A DNA stretch of 64,000 nucleotides from MnTg04 sp964568075. Its GTDB lineage: Bacteria > Pseudomonadota > Gammaproteobacteria > Steroidobacterales > MnTg04. Below are positions 1 to 8,478 of the stretch, one piece after another. Positions within the stretch are counted from its first letter, which is position 1. Every line of letters begins with the position of its first letter. Where the stretch lies: positions 1 to 64,000 of the forward strand of contig CAZMOM010000003.1 of NCBI GenBank assembly GCA_964568075.1, given 5' to 3'. The position numbers and the translations under genes were made by a program. The notes beneath the pieces are model-generated. The model was given only the letters and a program-made list of their open reading frames with translations. It searched no databases and was not told the DNA's origin.

Positions 1-49
1 TATTCTGCCAAGATTCTCCACTTATGACTGGTCTACCTTCTGGGGAAGC

Positions 50-733
50 TTACGCAGTGACGTAACCCACTCCTGGTGTACTCATCAGTCGCTGACACAC
101 AGGATCACGCAGCGCCATATTGCGGGTACGGTTATCCAGCACACGAAAGGTGTGATACAGCACCAGTCTGGCCTCGAGCAAGGGCAGCAGCGCGTGAGCC
201 AGTGCGCTATCGGCCTCGATGGTTTCACGCACTGCCGCATCGAAGCCCCCATGGCCAAGCTTTGGCGGCAGCTTGATGCCGAACACCTTGAACAGGCCGC
301 GGACTTCATTCTCCAGATCAACGCATTTACTGAGCACGGCTTTACGAGAAGACAGCAGTAAGCGGATGTGATGACTGGCCAGGCTCTTCACGTGTACCCG
401 GCTGTACCAGCCCGAGCGCAGGACCTGTGCGATACCCCGGGCATCGTTTTTATCGGTCTTGTTGCGCATCGCCGACAGTGCGGCTTTGACTTGCCTCGAT
501 TCCATGCAGATGACTTCGAAGCCTGCTGATTGCAGGCCATAGGTCAGATACTGGGTGAGCGTGCCGGCTTCTAAGCCAACGCTTGAGATCTCGACATCGA
601 GATCTTGTAAATAACCGGCAATGTCTTCGACTTCAGAGTCCAGTTTGGTCTCTGCCTTGATCTTTCCCTTATCATCGATGACACAGAGGTTTACGCTGCG
701 TAGCGAAACGTCGAGTGCTGCATAGTAATTCAT
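50..733 (-). pseudogene. IS110-family transposase, C-terminally truncated
   Basis: The 227 residues match the N-terminal RuvC-like DEDD domain of IS110-family transposases: Asp8 in the ALDVS motif, Glu55 in GLEAG, and Asp94/Asp97 in TDKNDA. Family members are usually 300-400 aa and continue into a Transposase_20 domain holding the catalytic serine. Here the frame stops right after the PGVGYVTA motif that opens that domain, and the remaining 49 bases to the window edge show no transposase similarity in that frame. The start is ATG at 733 with GGGAG 6 nt upstream. The protein should therefore be inactive. I cannot tell whether the missing half was lost by deletion or lies rearranged outside the window. 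Confidence 0.85.
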
Positions 734-825
734 GGTGTTCTCCCGCTTGGATGTATATAACTATCCTACTGGGAGCTAAGCCTGTATTGGCCCGCCCGAT
801 TACTAATGCTTTTGGCCGAAACCGG

Positions 826-946
826 ACTGTCAAAAATCGGCTTTTGCTCAAATCGAACGTCCGCTATACACCCGAAAGCGGTCATTAGGGTGGTAAGGTT
901 GTGAACGGCCGCTAACGACCCAAAGCGGTCGTTCTCAGCACAGAAG
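826..946. repeat. Family A inverted repeat (degenerate copy)
   Basis: Contains the family A arms 'cgtccgct', 'cgaaagcggtcatt' and 'gacccaaagcggtcgtt', which recur near 1.9, 4.8, 18.6, 19.5, 36.8, 37.7 and 38.4 kb. No gene is visible in 734-1218 apart from this and the riboswitch remnant that follows. Confidence 0.6.
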
Positions 947-1015
947 TCAGAGCCGCAAAGCCACGGGTCCAACACGAAAGCAGGTTCGCCTTACGGTGAC
1001 TCGGCTTTTTATTAA
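946..1015 (+). other. Remnant of a GEMM-I riboswitch
   Basis: Shares the exact 17-mer 'cgcaaagccacgggtcc' with the riboswitch at 2.1 kb, which is the conserved GCAAAGCC core of GEMM-I aptamers. The upstream P1 half and the downstream CCGGG..GCCGAAG arm are not recognisable; a family A repeat abuts the break. A short stem ending in 'cggcttttt' follows. Probably non-functional and left upstream of the cold-shock gene. Confidence 0.4.
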
Positions 1016-1218
1016 CGATACATTGGCGGGGAATTAGCTTTGACTATGGGGTCAAGCTGTCTATACTCCGCACAGCTTGAAAGTACGTCTGATATTTATG
1101 TACACCATTTCGAAGTTCCTTCTTTAATACCTCGTCCTGTTTTTCATAAGTAATAGCAGCACTTCCAGCGATATGGCCTTCACAAGAAGGCTCCCATTAC
1201 TCTTGAATAAATAGGATT

Positions 1219-1431
1219 ATGACTATGTCTACTACTACTGGAACCGTCAAATGGTTTAATGATGCCAAAGGCTTTGGCTTTATCGAGCAAGAATCTGGCC
1301 CCGACGTGTTTGCCCATTTCAGCGCTATTACAGGCGATGGACACAAATCGTTGGCTGAGGGCCAAAAAGTCGAGTTCACTGTTACTCAGGGCCAAAAAGG
1401 TCCCCAGGCAGAGAACATCGTAGCGGTTTAA
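1219..1431 (+). CDS. Cold-shock domain protein (CspA family)
   Basis: A 70-residue single OB-fold protein, the usual length for bacterial Csp proteins. RNP1 (KGFGFI) and RNP2 (VFAHFS) are intact, so it should bind single-stranded RNA or DNA and act as an RNA chaperone. Either ATG at 1219 or ATG at 1225 could be used; 'aggatt' sits just upstream of the first. The preceding 150-nt AT-rich stretch without coding potential resembles the long 5' UTRs typical of csp genes. A strong terminator follows at about 1490. Confidence 0.93.
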   Translation: MTMSTTTGTVKWFNDAKGFGFIEQESGPDVFAHFSAITGDGHKSLAEGQKVEFTVTQGQKGPQAENIVAV

Positions 1432-1486
1432 TTAACGCGATTCGGCCTGCAATGCAGTCATTGCGGGCCAGCCTCACACTCCTTGC

Positions 1487-1534
1487 GAGTTGAGGCCTGA
1501 AAGGGCGGGACCTGTAGGTCTTGCCCTTTTTTTG
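1487..1534 (+). terminator. Rho-independent terminator after csp
   Basis: A GC-rich stem in which 'aagggc' and 'gacct' pair with 'aggtc' and 'gccctt', followed by a run of seven T. It lies about 60 nt past the csp stop codon. Confidence 0.85.
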
Positions 1535-1712
1535 TTGGCCGAAACCAGCCGCTCGCCTGCTAAACTCGTGAACGACTGCTAATGACCCAAGGCAGACACT
1601 CGGCGACGTACCTTCGCTGATGGGACTTGGCTCGGAACGGGCCGCAGAATACTCTGCCTAAGCAAGAATAGCGCAAGGCTGAAAATGCGTTTTCAATCAC
1701 GGAGAAACGGAT

Positions 1713-1838
1713 ATGGGCGATAAGGGAAGTAAAGATAAAGGCAGAAAGGAACAACAGAAAAAGGCTCAGCGTAGTCCAAAGGAAAAACGACAATTGAAAA
1801 GAGAGAAGAAGAGGAATAAAACGCCCACCTTTATGTAG
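1713..1838 (+). CDS. Small lysine/arginine-rich protein (41 aa)
   Basis: ATG at 1713 with GGAG 8 nt upstream opens a 41-codon frame beginning MGDKGSKDKG and ending TPTFM. About half of the residues are Lys, Arg, Gln or Glu. I recognise the pattern (GSKDKG..EQQKKAQ..PKEKR) as a small conserved hypothetical protein found in many Proteobacteria, function unknown. Its charge suggests nucleic-acid or ribosome association, but that is inference. It stands alone between family A repeats. The longer antisense frame across it looks like a shadow. Confidence 0.7.
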   Translation: MGDKGSKDKGRKEQQKKAQRSPKEKRQLKREKKRNKTPTFM

Positions 1839-1879
1839 AGCGCAGTTGCTTGGTGAAGACCTCAAAACCAGCTCGAAAA

Positions 1880-1962
1880 CGTCTGCTGTACGCCCGAAAC
1901 CGGACATCGGGCTAAACTAGTCCTGAAGGGCTGCTTATGACCCGAAGCGGACATTCAAGCCC
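1880..1962. repeat. Family A inverted repeat
   Basis: Contains 'cccgaaaccggacat' and 'gacccgaagcggacattc', the family A arms, directly downstream of the small lysine-rich gene. Together with the riboswitch it fills the gap before the ankyrin gene. Confidence 0.6.
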
Positions 1963-2089
1963 GTTAAATACGAAACAATAACGGCGCCCGCACTACTAGT
2001 TTTCTAACGCGCGTGACTTATTCTGTTTGTCCGGACAGATCATCAATTCACGATAGACACGCTACAGACATCGGCGTAATTTGAACTAC

Positions 2090-2217
2090 TAGACAAAAGC
2101 AAACCTGACTAAAGTCAGGGGCGCAAAGCCACGGGTCCTCGCCTCCTCCGCGACGCCGTCTGCGACGCCACGAAGGACCCTAAGATCGCCGGGCTGCCGA
2201 AGTACCGGGCGAACCGC
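2090..2217 (+). promoter_or_regulatory. GEMM-I cyclic-dinucleotide riboswitch (2.1 kb copy)
   Basis: All GEMM-I landmarks are in order: GCAAACC, a P1 hairpin (TGACT/AGTCA), GGGGCGCAAAGCC, ACGGGTCC pairing with a later GGACCC, and the 3' arm GCCGGGCTGCCGAAG. The motif is established for c-di-GMP and, in a subclass, 3',3'-cGAMP. By hand alignment to the Vibrio Vc2 aptamer, the base at position 20, which sets specificity, reads A here (AAAGCAAACC) where Vc2 has G. A20 is the cGAMP-type state. That alignment is mine and uncertain. It lies 60 nt before a short ORF and 190 nt before the ankyrin gene. Confidence 0.85.
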
Positions 2218-2274
2218 ACGTGATGATCTCCTTCTCAAAGTGTGCGAGTTCGCCAAGATCGTGAGGACTGAACC

Positions 2275-2412
2275 ATGAAGCTATGTAGAAACCCGTCCGT
2301 TGTGTTTCTGGTAGGCGGCGTCATTGCAGCGGGGGAAGGACATCACGGTGAAGAGAATCGAAAGGCACGCGAGCGGCACTTACGACCGGTGCTAGACGGG
2401 AGGTTCCGATGA
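2275..2412 (+). CDS. Possible 45-aa leader peptide ahead of the ankyrin gene
   Basis: ATG at 2275 (preceded by 'gtgagga') opens a 45-codon frame starting MKLCRNPSVV. Its stop overlaps the ankyrin gene start as cgATGA, which would allow translational coupling. It has a short hydrophobic stretch (VVFLVGGVIAA) and then a charged tail. No homology is recognised. It could be a real small exported peptide, a remnant of a signal-peptide gene, or chance. Confidence 0.35.
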   Translation: MKLCRNPSVVFLVGGVIAAGEGHHGEENRKARERHLRPVLDGRFR

Positions 2413-4778
2413 GCCACCTCACTCCTCGCGGGCTCGCAGTCCTGGCCCTTGTTCTCCTTCCGCTGATCGCCATCCCAGGCATCGTCACCGCCGACGCCTC
2501 GGCCGGAGCGAAGGCTGGAGAGGGTAATGGCTGGGAGCTGCACTCTGCGGCAGAGACTGGACGCCTCGATTTGGTGAAGAGCCTCCTCAAGTCCGGGGTC
2601 GAACCCGACAGCCGGGGTGGAAATTCGTGGACGCCGTTGATGGCGGCCGCGGGTCGGGGACATACGGCCGTCGTGCGAGAGCTGCTCCGCGCAGGCGCGG
2701 ACGTGAACTGGAGCATGCCGAACGGGTACACGGCCCTTATCTTCGCCGTCAGGAGTGGGCATGTGGAGGTCGCCGATCTTCTCCTTGAGGCCGGCGCCGA
2801 CATCACGGCGCGCACCGAGTCGGAGAGTGTCCTGAGCGCGGCCGCGGAGGACGGCCTCGCTTATATCGTGAAGCGCTATCTTGAAGAGACGGAACGCTCC
2901 GGCCTCGATCGTCGGGAGCTGACGGAGGCCCTGCTCGCCGCATGCAAAAACGGTCAGGCTGAAATCGCGAGGACGCTCATTGCCGCCGGCGGAAACGCGA
3001 AGTACAGGGACAGGAGATCGGGCTGGTCGATCCTGATGTACGCTGCGCGGTCCGGAAGCGTGGAGACGGTCCAGGTTCTTATCGAGGCGGGTGCCGACCT
3101 CAACAAGAAAGACAAGACTATAAGGAAGAATTCGGCAGGCCACGCCGCGGAGGCAGGCGACGCTGAGATCTTCCGCCTGCTCGAGGAGGCGGGGGCGAAG
3201 GTCACTAAGGCGGATCGCCTGGAACTCTTCATTGGCGCCGCGAGGAACGGCCGGTTAGCCACCGTCAGCTTCCTGGTCGACGGCGGGATGGACGTCAACA
3301 CCAGGAACTGGGTCGGAATGACGGTGGTGATGGTGGCCGCGCAGGAGGGACACGCTGATGTCGTCGAGTTCCTTATCGCGGCCGGTGCCGATTTGAACGC
3401 GGAAATCAGCGGGTACAGGGCTCTCCATTACGCGCTCGCCCGGGGTCACGAAGAGGCGGTCCTGGTTCTCGTCGAAGCCGGCGCAGAAGTGAATGTCCCA
3501 AACCCCCGCACCGGCGAAATGCCTCTCATGGAAGCCGCCGACAACAGAAACCTCCGGCTGGTCGTGGCTCTCCTGGCAGCGGGAGCTGAACCACGCGCGA
3601 AGGACGACCGCGGCAACACCGCGCTGGACATTGCTAGGAGGAGGAAAGAACCCGAAATCATTGCGGCGCTCGAGGCCGCACTGAACGCGCCGTCGGCCGG
3701 TACCGACGTGGCGAAAAAGGCGCAGGCTCCAGATCCGGCCGCTGAATTCGTCGCGCCCCCGGCTTCCCTCGACGCCATCACTAGGCTCGCCGATCAGCTC
3801 GAGTCGGGGGAGGAGCCCGGAGAGCTGGACGTCCCGTTTTGGAAGCTGCCCGAGGAAATGGAGCAGGCCTCCGCCCAGATCGCCGTCTACCTTGAAGTCC
3901 ATCCCGGGGAGACCCGAGCGGTCATTCTCGCGGCACGGCTCTACATAGCGAAGTATGAATGGGATATCGCGGTTGGCGATCTCGACCCCGGCTCGGATAC
4001 TGTCACGACCGGCCTGGCGCAGCAGCATGAGGCCCTCGACCGGCTCCTGGAGCGTGAGCCCGACAACGCCGAGGCCCACTACTGGAACGCCCGGCTCTAC
4101 GTAATCCAAGAGCCGGTCGACGACGACCTTCTGCGGTATCGGCCGAGAAAACTTGACAAGGCAATCGAACATGCGCAGCTCGCGGTCGAGCTGGCTCCGG
4201 CGAGAAGCGACTACCGCGAGGCACTAGGCCTGTACCTCTACGCTGCGGATAGGTTCCACGATGCAGTCACCGTGACACGCGAGCTCGCGGACGGCGGGCA
4301 CCCAATGCATCGCTTGTTGGCCGACATGGAAGCGCTGGAGCTGCCCGAGTCCGCGACCTACTCCCCGACTGGGACCAGGGCACTCATCTCGCTCCAGGAA
4401 AGCCGCGGACGCTTCGTGGGTATTGCCTACGGACCGTTGCGAGTGCGCGTCTACACCATGCCAGATACGGCTTCCGAGTTGGAGCAGTTCCTCGCCCAGC
4501 GGTGGCCGGATGTGTCGCTGTTTCGGATCAATAGAGAAGAGAGCGAGGGCATGACGCAAACCCATTATGTCCAGTTCTTTGACTGGCGAGAGGACGGCCT
4601 GAACCCGACGGCAAACATGAATCAGATGCCCGAGGACGAGACCAGTGGCCTCGCGCTTACCGTCGTCGAGGTCAAGAACCCGACCCGGGAGATCCTCGAA
4701 AAATTCGACATCAAACCGGTTAACACATTCTGCCAGATCGCCTTGATGAACTTCCGCTCGATTGCCCCGCCTGATTAA
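2409..4778 (+). CDS. Exported ankyrin-repeat protein with C-terminal TPR-like region
   Basis: 789 aa. A signal peptide (LAVLALVLLPLIAIPGIVTADA, about residues 8-29) is followed by roughly eleven ankyrin repeats to about residue 425, recognisable from repeated 'G.TPLM.AA..GH..VV..LL.AGAD' cores. A linker rich in Ala and Pro leads to a helical region (about 455-640) resembling TPR, then a C-terminal domain of unknown type. Ankyrin repeats bind proteins, so a periplasmic scaffold or inhibitor role is possible; no enzyme motif is visible. Base composition is clearly GC-richer than the flanks, which suggests separate origin. Expression is probably controlled by the GEMM-I riboswitch at 2.1 kb. Several long antisense frames inside are composition shadows. 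Confidence 0.85.
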   Translation: MSHLTPRGLAVLALVLLPLIAIPGIVTADASAGAKAGEGNGWELHSAAETGRLDLVKSLLKSGVEPDSRGGNSWTPLMAAAGRGHTAVVRELLRAGADVNWSMPNGYTALIFAVRSGHVEVADLLLEAGADITARTESESVLSAAAEDGLAYIVKRYLEETERSGLDRRELTEALLAACKNGQAEIARTLIAAGGNAKYRDRRSGWSILMYAARSGSVETVQVLIEAGADLNKKDKTIRKNSAGHAAEAGDAEIFRLLEEAGAKVTKADRLELFIGAARNGRLATVSFLVDGGMDVNTRNWVGMTVVMVAAQEGHADVVEFLIAAGADLNAEISGYRALHYALARGHEEAVLVLVEAGAEVNVPNPRTGEMPLMEAADNRNLRLVVALLAAGAEPRAKDDRGNTALDIARRRKEPEIIAALEAALNAPSAGTDVAKKAQAPDPAAEFVAPPASLDAITRLADQLESGEEPGELDVPFWKLPEEMEQASAQIAVYLEVHPGETRAVILAARLYIAKYEWDIAVGDLDPGSDTVTTGLAQQHEALDRLLEREPDNAEAHYWNARLYVIQEPVDDDLLRYRPRKLDKAIEHAQLAVELAPARSDYREALGLYLYAADRFHDAVTVTRELADGGHPMHRLLADMEALELPESATYSPTGTRALISLQESRGRFVGIAYGPLRVRVYTMPDTASELEQFLAQRWPDVSLFRINREESEGMTQTHYVQFFDWREDGLNPTANMNQMPEDETSGLALTVVEVKNPTREILEKFDIKPVNTFCQIALMNFRSIAPPD

Positions 4779-4794
4779 AAAGCTATGCCACCGG

Positions 4795-4898
4795 TTTTGA
4801 ATGTCCGCTATTGGCCGTTAGCGGCCTGTCAGATTGCTGATATTCGTGATGTTTGAACGTCCGCTTTCGGGAAAAGCGGACATTCAGATTTCGGGCGC
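4795..4898. repeat. Family A inverted repeat (clear two-part copy)
   Basis: One of the best copies: 'tgtccgctattggccgttagcgg' region (a hairpin) followed 40 nt later by 'cgtccgctttcgggaaaagcggacattc', a second near-perfect hairpin. Related paired hairpins occur near 37.7 and 38.4 kb. Confidence 0.75.
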
Positions 4899-4899
4899 G

Positions 4900-4949
4900 G
4901 ATAATTTGTAATTAGTAGGTCCCAGGATCGACTCCTGGTGTCGGGACCA
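4900..4949 (+). tRNA. Decayed 3' half of tRNA-Thr(TGT); likely island attachment site
   Basis: The segment reads as a tRNA 3' half: anticodon loop TTTGTAA (anticodon TGT), 3' anticodon strand TTAGT, variable loop AGGTC, T-arm CCAGG-ATCGACT-CCTGG, acceptor strand TGTCGGG, A, CCA. The run TTGTAAT.AGTAGGTC matches bacterial tRNA-Thr(TGT) as I remember it. No D-arm or 5' acceptor strand is found upstream; a family A repeat takes that place. tRNA 3' ends are classical integrase targets, and a low-GC defence-like island starts right after. So I read this as an att remnant. No integrase gene or second copy is visible in the window. Confidence 0.6.
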
Positions 4950-5335
4950 CAAGTTTCAATCGGCTATGTGAGTTGCGCACTGTTGCCTGTTAGTTCGTTT
5001 CGGACCGTGCACACACTTTTCAGACGCGCTATCAGTTTCCTTTCGCAACAACCCAGCAAAACGGCTATCGGACAAGCGTACCGCCTGAGCCCGCTCGATC
5101 CGCGCGAAAATTGGGCAGCGAAAAAGATGCGTACTTAGGCCCAGGACTACATTCGCGTCACGACGCGACAGCATTATATGGTCTATTATTGGCACATGAA
5201 AGTAATGATTGAGCTGAGCTAGTTGTGCTTGCGATTTCTGCCCTTGGGTCTTAATCACCTGAACACCAGTGCGTTGTGGTGTTGTAACCAACGGGCAAGG
5301 CAACATCATTGCACTGCAGCAAATTGGGGGGCGCG

Positions 5336-5794
5336 GTGTTGCCAGAGATTCTAATCAGATTTGAGAGCGGACATAAATTTGAAGGCAAAAGCTTTCAACG
5401 ATTTCAGGGAGCGACAGGGCTATATTTCATTTACTGCGAGTCCGCGCAGATTCAGTACCCCTTTGGCAAATCTCGCCTGCTGTACATTGGAATGAGTGAG
5501 AAAAAAACTAATAGCATAGCGCGCAGGCTTCAAGATCACTTCGATGGTAGTTCGGGAAACTTGGGGCTGGCTAACTATGGACAACTCGATCAAATCTTTT
5601 TTACCGTGCTAAATAGCCAAATGCTGAAGAGCTTTTGGAGGGAAAAGGTTGAGCTATTGGAAAGCAGCTTCATCCTCGATTTTGTTAGGAACTACGGTGT
5701 TTACCCAATTTGCAATAACAAAAGAGGATTCGAGGCAAATCAACCCGGCCACGAATCTACCATGACCATAGATTGGAAATTTTTTGAAAAATGA
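5336..5794 (+). CDS. GIY-YIG nuclease-like protein
   Basis: About 152 aa from GTG at 5336, which has a strong GGGGGG ribosome site 5 nt upstream; the frame could also begin at TTG 5309. Residues GLYFIY and, after an insertion, RLLYIG form the GIY-YIG pair, followed by the helix SIARRLQDHF carrying the usual arginine. A later Glu (KVELLESSF) could be the metal ligand. Family members cut DNA in repair, homing and restriction. Its stop overlaps the start of the 64-aa gene by 4 bases, and that gene overlaps the ATPase, so the three are translationally coupled. This points to a nuclease effector in an ATPase-driven system. Confidence 0.75.
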   Translation: MLPEILIRFESGHKFEGKSFQRFQGATGLYFIYCESAQIQYPFGKSRLLYIGMSEKKTNSIARRLQDHFDGSSGNLGLANYGQLDQIFFTVLNSQMLKSFWREKVELLESSFILDFVRNYGVYPICNNKRGFEANQPGHESTMTIDWKFFEK

Positions 5795-5985
5795 AAAATG
5801 ATCAGATCAAAAGTGGGATAGAGATACTAGATGACTTTTTTGCTGCACTTTCGGAGGACGATGAGTGTGATACCGAGACTCGCGACACTGTCGTTTCGTT
5901 ATTTCACGAAGGCAAGCTGACAGCGATAAACATCGAAAACGCGCTACGAAACATTCGGGAGGATGCCCTAAGTGACGAAGATTAG
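5791..5985 (+). CDS. Small acidic protein between nuclease and ATPase
   Basis: 64 aa, acidic and mostly helical by appearance (EILDDFFAALSEDDE, INIENALRNIREDAL). No family is recognised. It overlaps the nuclease stop (ATGA) and its own 3' end overlaps the ATPase start by 14 nt. Such tightly coupled small proteins often act as adaptors or regulators between an ATPase and a nuclease, but here that is only inferred from position. Confidence 0.7.
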   Translation: MKNDQIKSGIEILDDFFAALSEDDECDTETRDTVVSLFHEGKLTAINIENALRNIREDALSDED

Positions 5986-8401
5986 AGGTTTGCAAATCGA
6001 AGGACTGCGCGGCGTAAAACGACACCTAGACCTTCAATTTCAATCCGAATCCGCCTTGATATACGGAGATAACGGATCTGGGAAGAGCACCATATCCGAT
6101 GTTATTGAGTGGTTTTACTCAGACCGGGTTGATCACCTGTCGAAAGCGGAGATTGGTCCAAACGGAATTGACGCGTTGAGACATGTAGACCTAGACGAGA
6201 CAGCCACGGCTTATGCATCGCTGGAATTCAACGACACATCTCTGTCAAACAAAAGAATATTAGAGGTTGAAGGGGACAAACTAGTCACCCGAATCGACAA
6301 GCCGTCTCAAGATTTCGAGTCGTACCTAAAGGCAACAGAAAGAGAAAATTTTATTTTGCGTTACCGCGACTTAGTACGCTTCGTGACAGCGCGTCAAAAC
6401 GAAAGACTTCGTGAATTATTTGAAATAATCGGATTCTCGGAAGTAACTAAGATACGGGACGCGCTTCAAAAGTCTCGAAACAACCTTAGCCGAGATGTCA
6501 AGAATAAGGATTTCGAGAATCAGATTGCGCACCAGCAACGTCAGATAGTCGAGCAACTGAATCAAAATGTAACTAGTGATCAAGAAATGATCGAAATCGT
6601 TAATGACCTAGTTAAACCATTCGGTTTCAAGAAAAAGATAGTGGAACTTTCAGAGATCGATGACATTTTGGAGAAAATCAAGAGACCTGATGATTCTGAC
6701 GAAATGCGACAAGAGATTTTTTTGACCGAGCTGAAGGAAGGAGTACAAAAACTTCCAGCGCGATTAGAGCAATTGAGGGATGATTATAAGGATTACAAGA
6801 ACCGCTTTGACGCACTTGTTCAAGACTTAGACAAGTTAAAGGACCTTTACTTACGGACTCTACTGCAGACCGGGGAAAGTCTGCTAGAGAAAAAACAGTA
6901 CGATAAAGATGTATGCCCGTTATGCGAAGAAGCAAAAGACCGAAAGGAGCTACTGACAAGGTTGAAAGAGCGATTGGTAGCACTGGAGGAAATAAATAAA
7001 GAAAATCAAGAATTCCGAAATGCGAAACAAGATGTGGACTCCCAGATAACGGGAATTAAAGCGATATTGGAATCACTCGTCTCGAATTCGAGGTTAGCCC
7101 TTGAGGGGAATAAAGATCGAAAATCCGAACTGGATTCACTTCTCGGTAAACTTTCAAATATTAGCGCTGAATTAGAGATAAAGCTGGAGCCGGGTAATTC
7201 AATCTCGGAATATAAGGCAATAAAAATTGGAAACAAGGACATAAAGCCCCTTATGCAGAGCTGCAAGAGTGACCTTAAGAAAATTAGAAAGAAGAGGTCC
7301 AAAGACCCGAAGTGGGATGCACAGTCGAAAATCGCCTTCTCAATCAGTGCGTATCGGCAAATAGGAACGTATAAAGCAGAACAAAAAATAATGGAGGCTC
7401 AACGCAACGCGCTAGATCACATATATAAGACCTTCGTTGCGGCACAGAGAACGGCACTTGTCAATTTTCTTACAAGTTATTCTGCGCGAATTACTGAACT
7501 GTATAAGCGGATGAGTCCGCATGACAATGTAGACAATATTAGACTGGCGCCCGTAGACAAGGATGGCGAGATGAAAGGTATTTCGATCATTTACGATTTT
7601 CGAGATGAAAAAGATGCTTCACCACCGGAAAAATACCTAAGTGAATCCAGACTTAATTGTCTGGGTCTAGCTATTTTTTTGACATCAGTCGAAGTATTCA
7701 ACAAGAAGAATAAGTTCTTCTTACTTGACGATGTCATTTCAAGTTTCGATTCGGATCACCGAAAGCGATTCGCCGATTTGATAATGGAGGAATACGGGAG
7801 TTTTCAGGTAATCCTCTTGACTCACGAGCGGTCGTGGTTCGAAATCGTTAAGGTTCGGGCAAAGCAAAAGGGCTGGCAGCTTCATGGATTGCGACACGTC
7901 GAGAAAGACGGTACGCAGCTTACGTCGCCACCGAGGTCACTTCGCAAGAGGATAGAGGATAAGATTGCTGCGAAAGATAAAGACGGACTTGGCAACGAGG
8001 CAAGAATATATCTTGAAGATATTTTGAAAAGATTGGCTGAAGAACTAGACCTAATGGTTGTTTATCGGTCGAATGACCGAAATGAAGAAAGGATGCCCTA
8101 CGAACTTCTGACCGCGCTTAAACAAAAGGTCAAAAAGGTAAAGTGCAAGGAACTATTAAACGAAGCAGTAATTGACCGATTACTAGCATCGACAAATATC
8201 GGAAATAAGGATTCGCATTCGTATTTTGCAGAGATGTCTTTTGGAGACATTCGAGGGTTTTGGGATGATATTGTAGAGTTTGAGGCGCTTGTAAAATGCA
8301 AGCAGTGTGGTTCAACAATCAGTCTCAAATACTATGATAGCGTCGAGAAAAGAATACGGTGTAAGAAGAAAGGGGAGCTTGAATACACGTGGGAAAACTA
8401 A
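5972..8401 (+). CDS. SMC/RecF-like ATPase with coiled coil and CxxC motif
   Basis: 809 aa. Walker A is GDNGSGKST at residues 32-40. Long coiled-coil arms flank a CPLC motif at Cys315/Cys318, reminiscent of the Rad50-type zinc hook. An ABC signature-like stretch (YLSESRLNCLGLA) is followed by Walker B FFLLDDVISSFD near residues 581-592, and an H-loop-like LLTHE. The C-terminal 150 residues form an extra helical domain ending in a possible zinc ribbon (CKQC at 776-779, RCKKK near 795). Overlaps the 64-aa gene. Lamassu, Septu and related defence systems pair such ATPases with nucleases, but I cannot assign this to a named system. The DNA is visibly AT-richer than the ankyrin gene upstream. Confidence 0.88.
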   Translation: MTKIRGLQIEGLRGVKRHLDLQFQSESALIYGDNGSGKSTISDVIEWFYSDRVDHLSKAEIGPNGIDALRHVDLDETATAYASLEFNDTSLSNKRILEVEGDKLVTRIDKPSQDFESYLKATERENFILRYRDLVRFVTARQNERLRELFEIIGFSEVTKIRDALQKSRNNLSRDVKNKDFENQIAHQQRQIVEQLNQNVTSDQEMIEIVNDLVKPFGFKKKIVELSEIDDILEKIKRPDDSDEMRQEIFLTELKEGVQKLPARLEQLRDDYKDYKNRFDALVQDLDKLKDLYLRTLLQTGESLLEKKQYDKDVCPLCEEAKDRKELLTRLKERLVALEEINKENQEFRNAKQDVDSQITGIKAILESLVSNSRLALEGNKDRKSELDSLLGKLSNISAELEIKLEPGNSISEYKAIKIGNKDIKPLMQSCKSDLKKIRKKRSKDPKWDAQSKIAFSISAYRQIGTYKAEQKIMEAQRNALDHIYKTFVAAQRTALVNFLTSYSARITELYKRMSPHDNVDNIRLAPVDKDGEMKGISIIYDFRDEKDASPPEKYLSESRLNCLGLAIFLTSVEVFNKKNKFFLLDDVISSFDSDHRKRFADLIMEEYGSFQVILLTHERSWFEIVKVRAKQKGWQLHGLRHVEKDGTQLTSPPRSLRKRIEDKIAAKDKDGLGNEARIYLEDILKRLAEELDLMVVYRSNDRNEERMPYELLTALKQKVKKVKCKELLNEAVIDRLLASTNIGNKDSHSYFAEMSFGDIRGFWDDIVEFEALVKCKQCGSTISLKYYDSVEKRIRCKKKGELEYTWEN

Positions 8402-8478
8402 CTGGGAATGCGTGTTAACCACTTCCGAGTACGAGCCGGTGACTTATCAAGATCCCAAGATCCCAAGGGAGATATGGT

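Noticed and set aside
1560..1907. Minus-strand 115-aa frame across the small lysine-rich gene
   Set aside because: Serine/phenylalanine-rich shadow of the lysine-rich plus-strand gene and of family A repeats.
3255..4172. Minus-strand 305-aa frame inside the ankyrin gene
   Set aside because: High GC suppresses stop codons; the plus-strand gene has signal peptide and repeats, the antisense has no domain.
4938..5138. 66-aa plus-strand frame after the tRNA remnant
   Set aside because: No ribosome site or family; low complexity of evidence.
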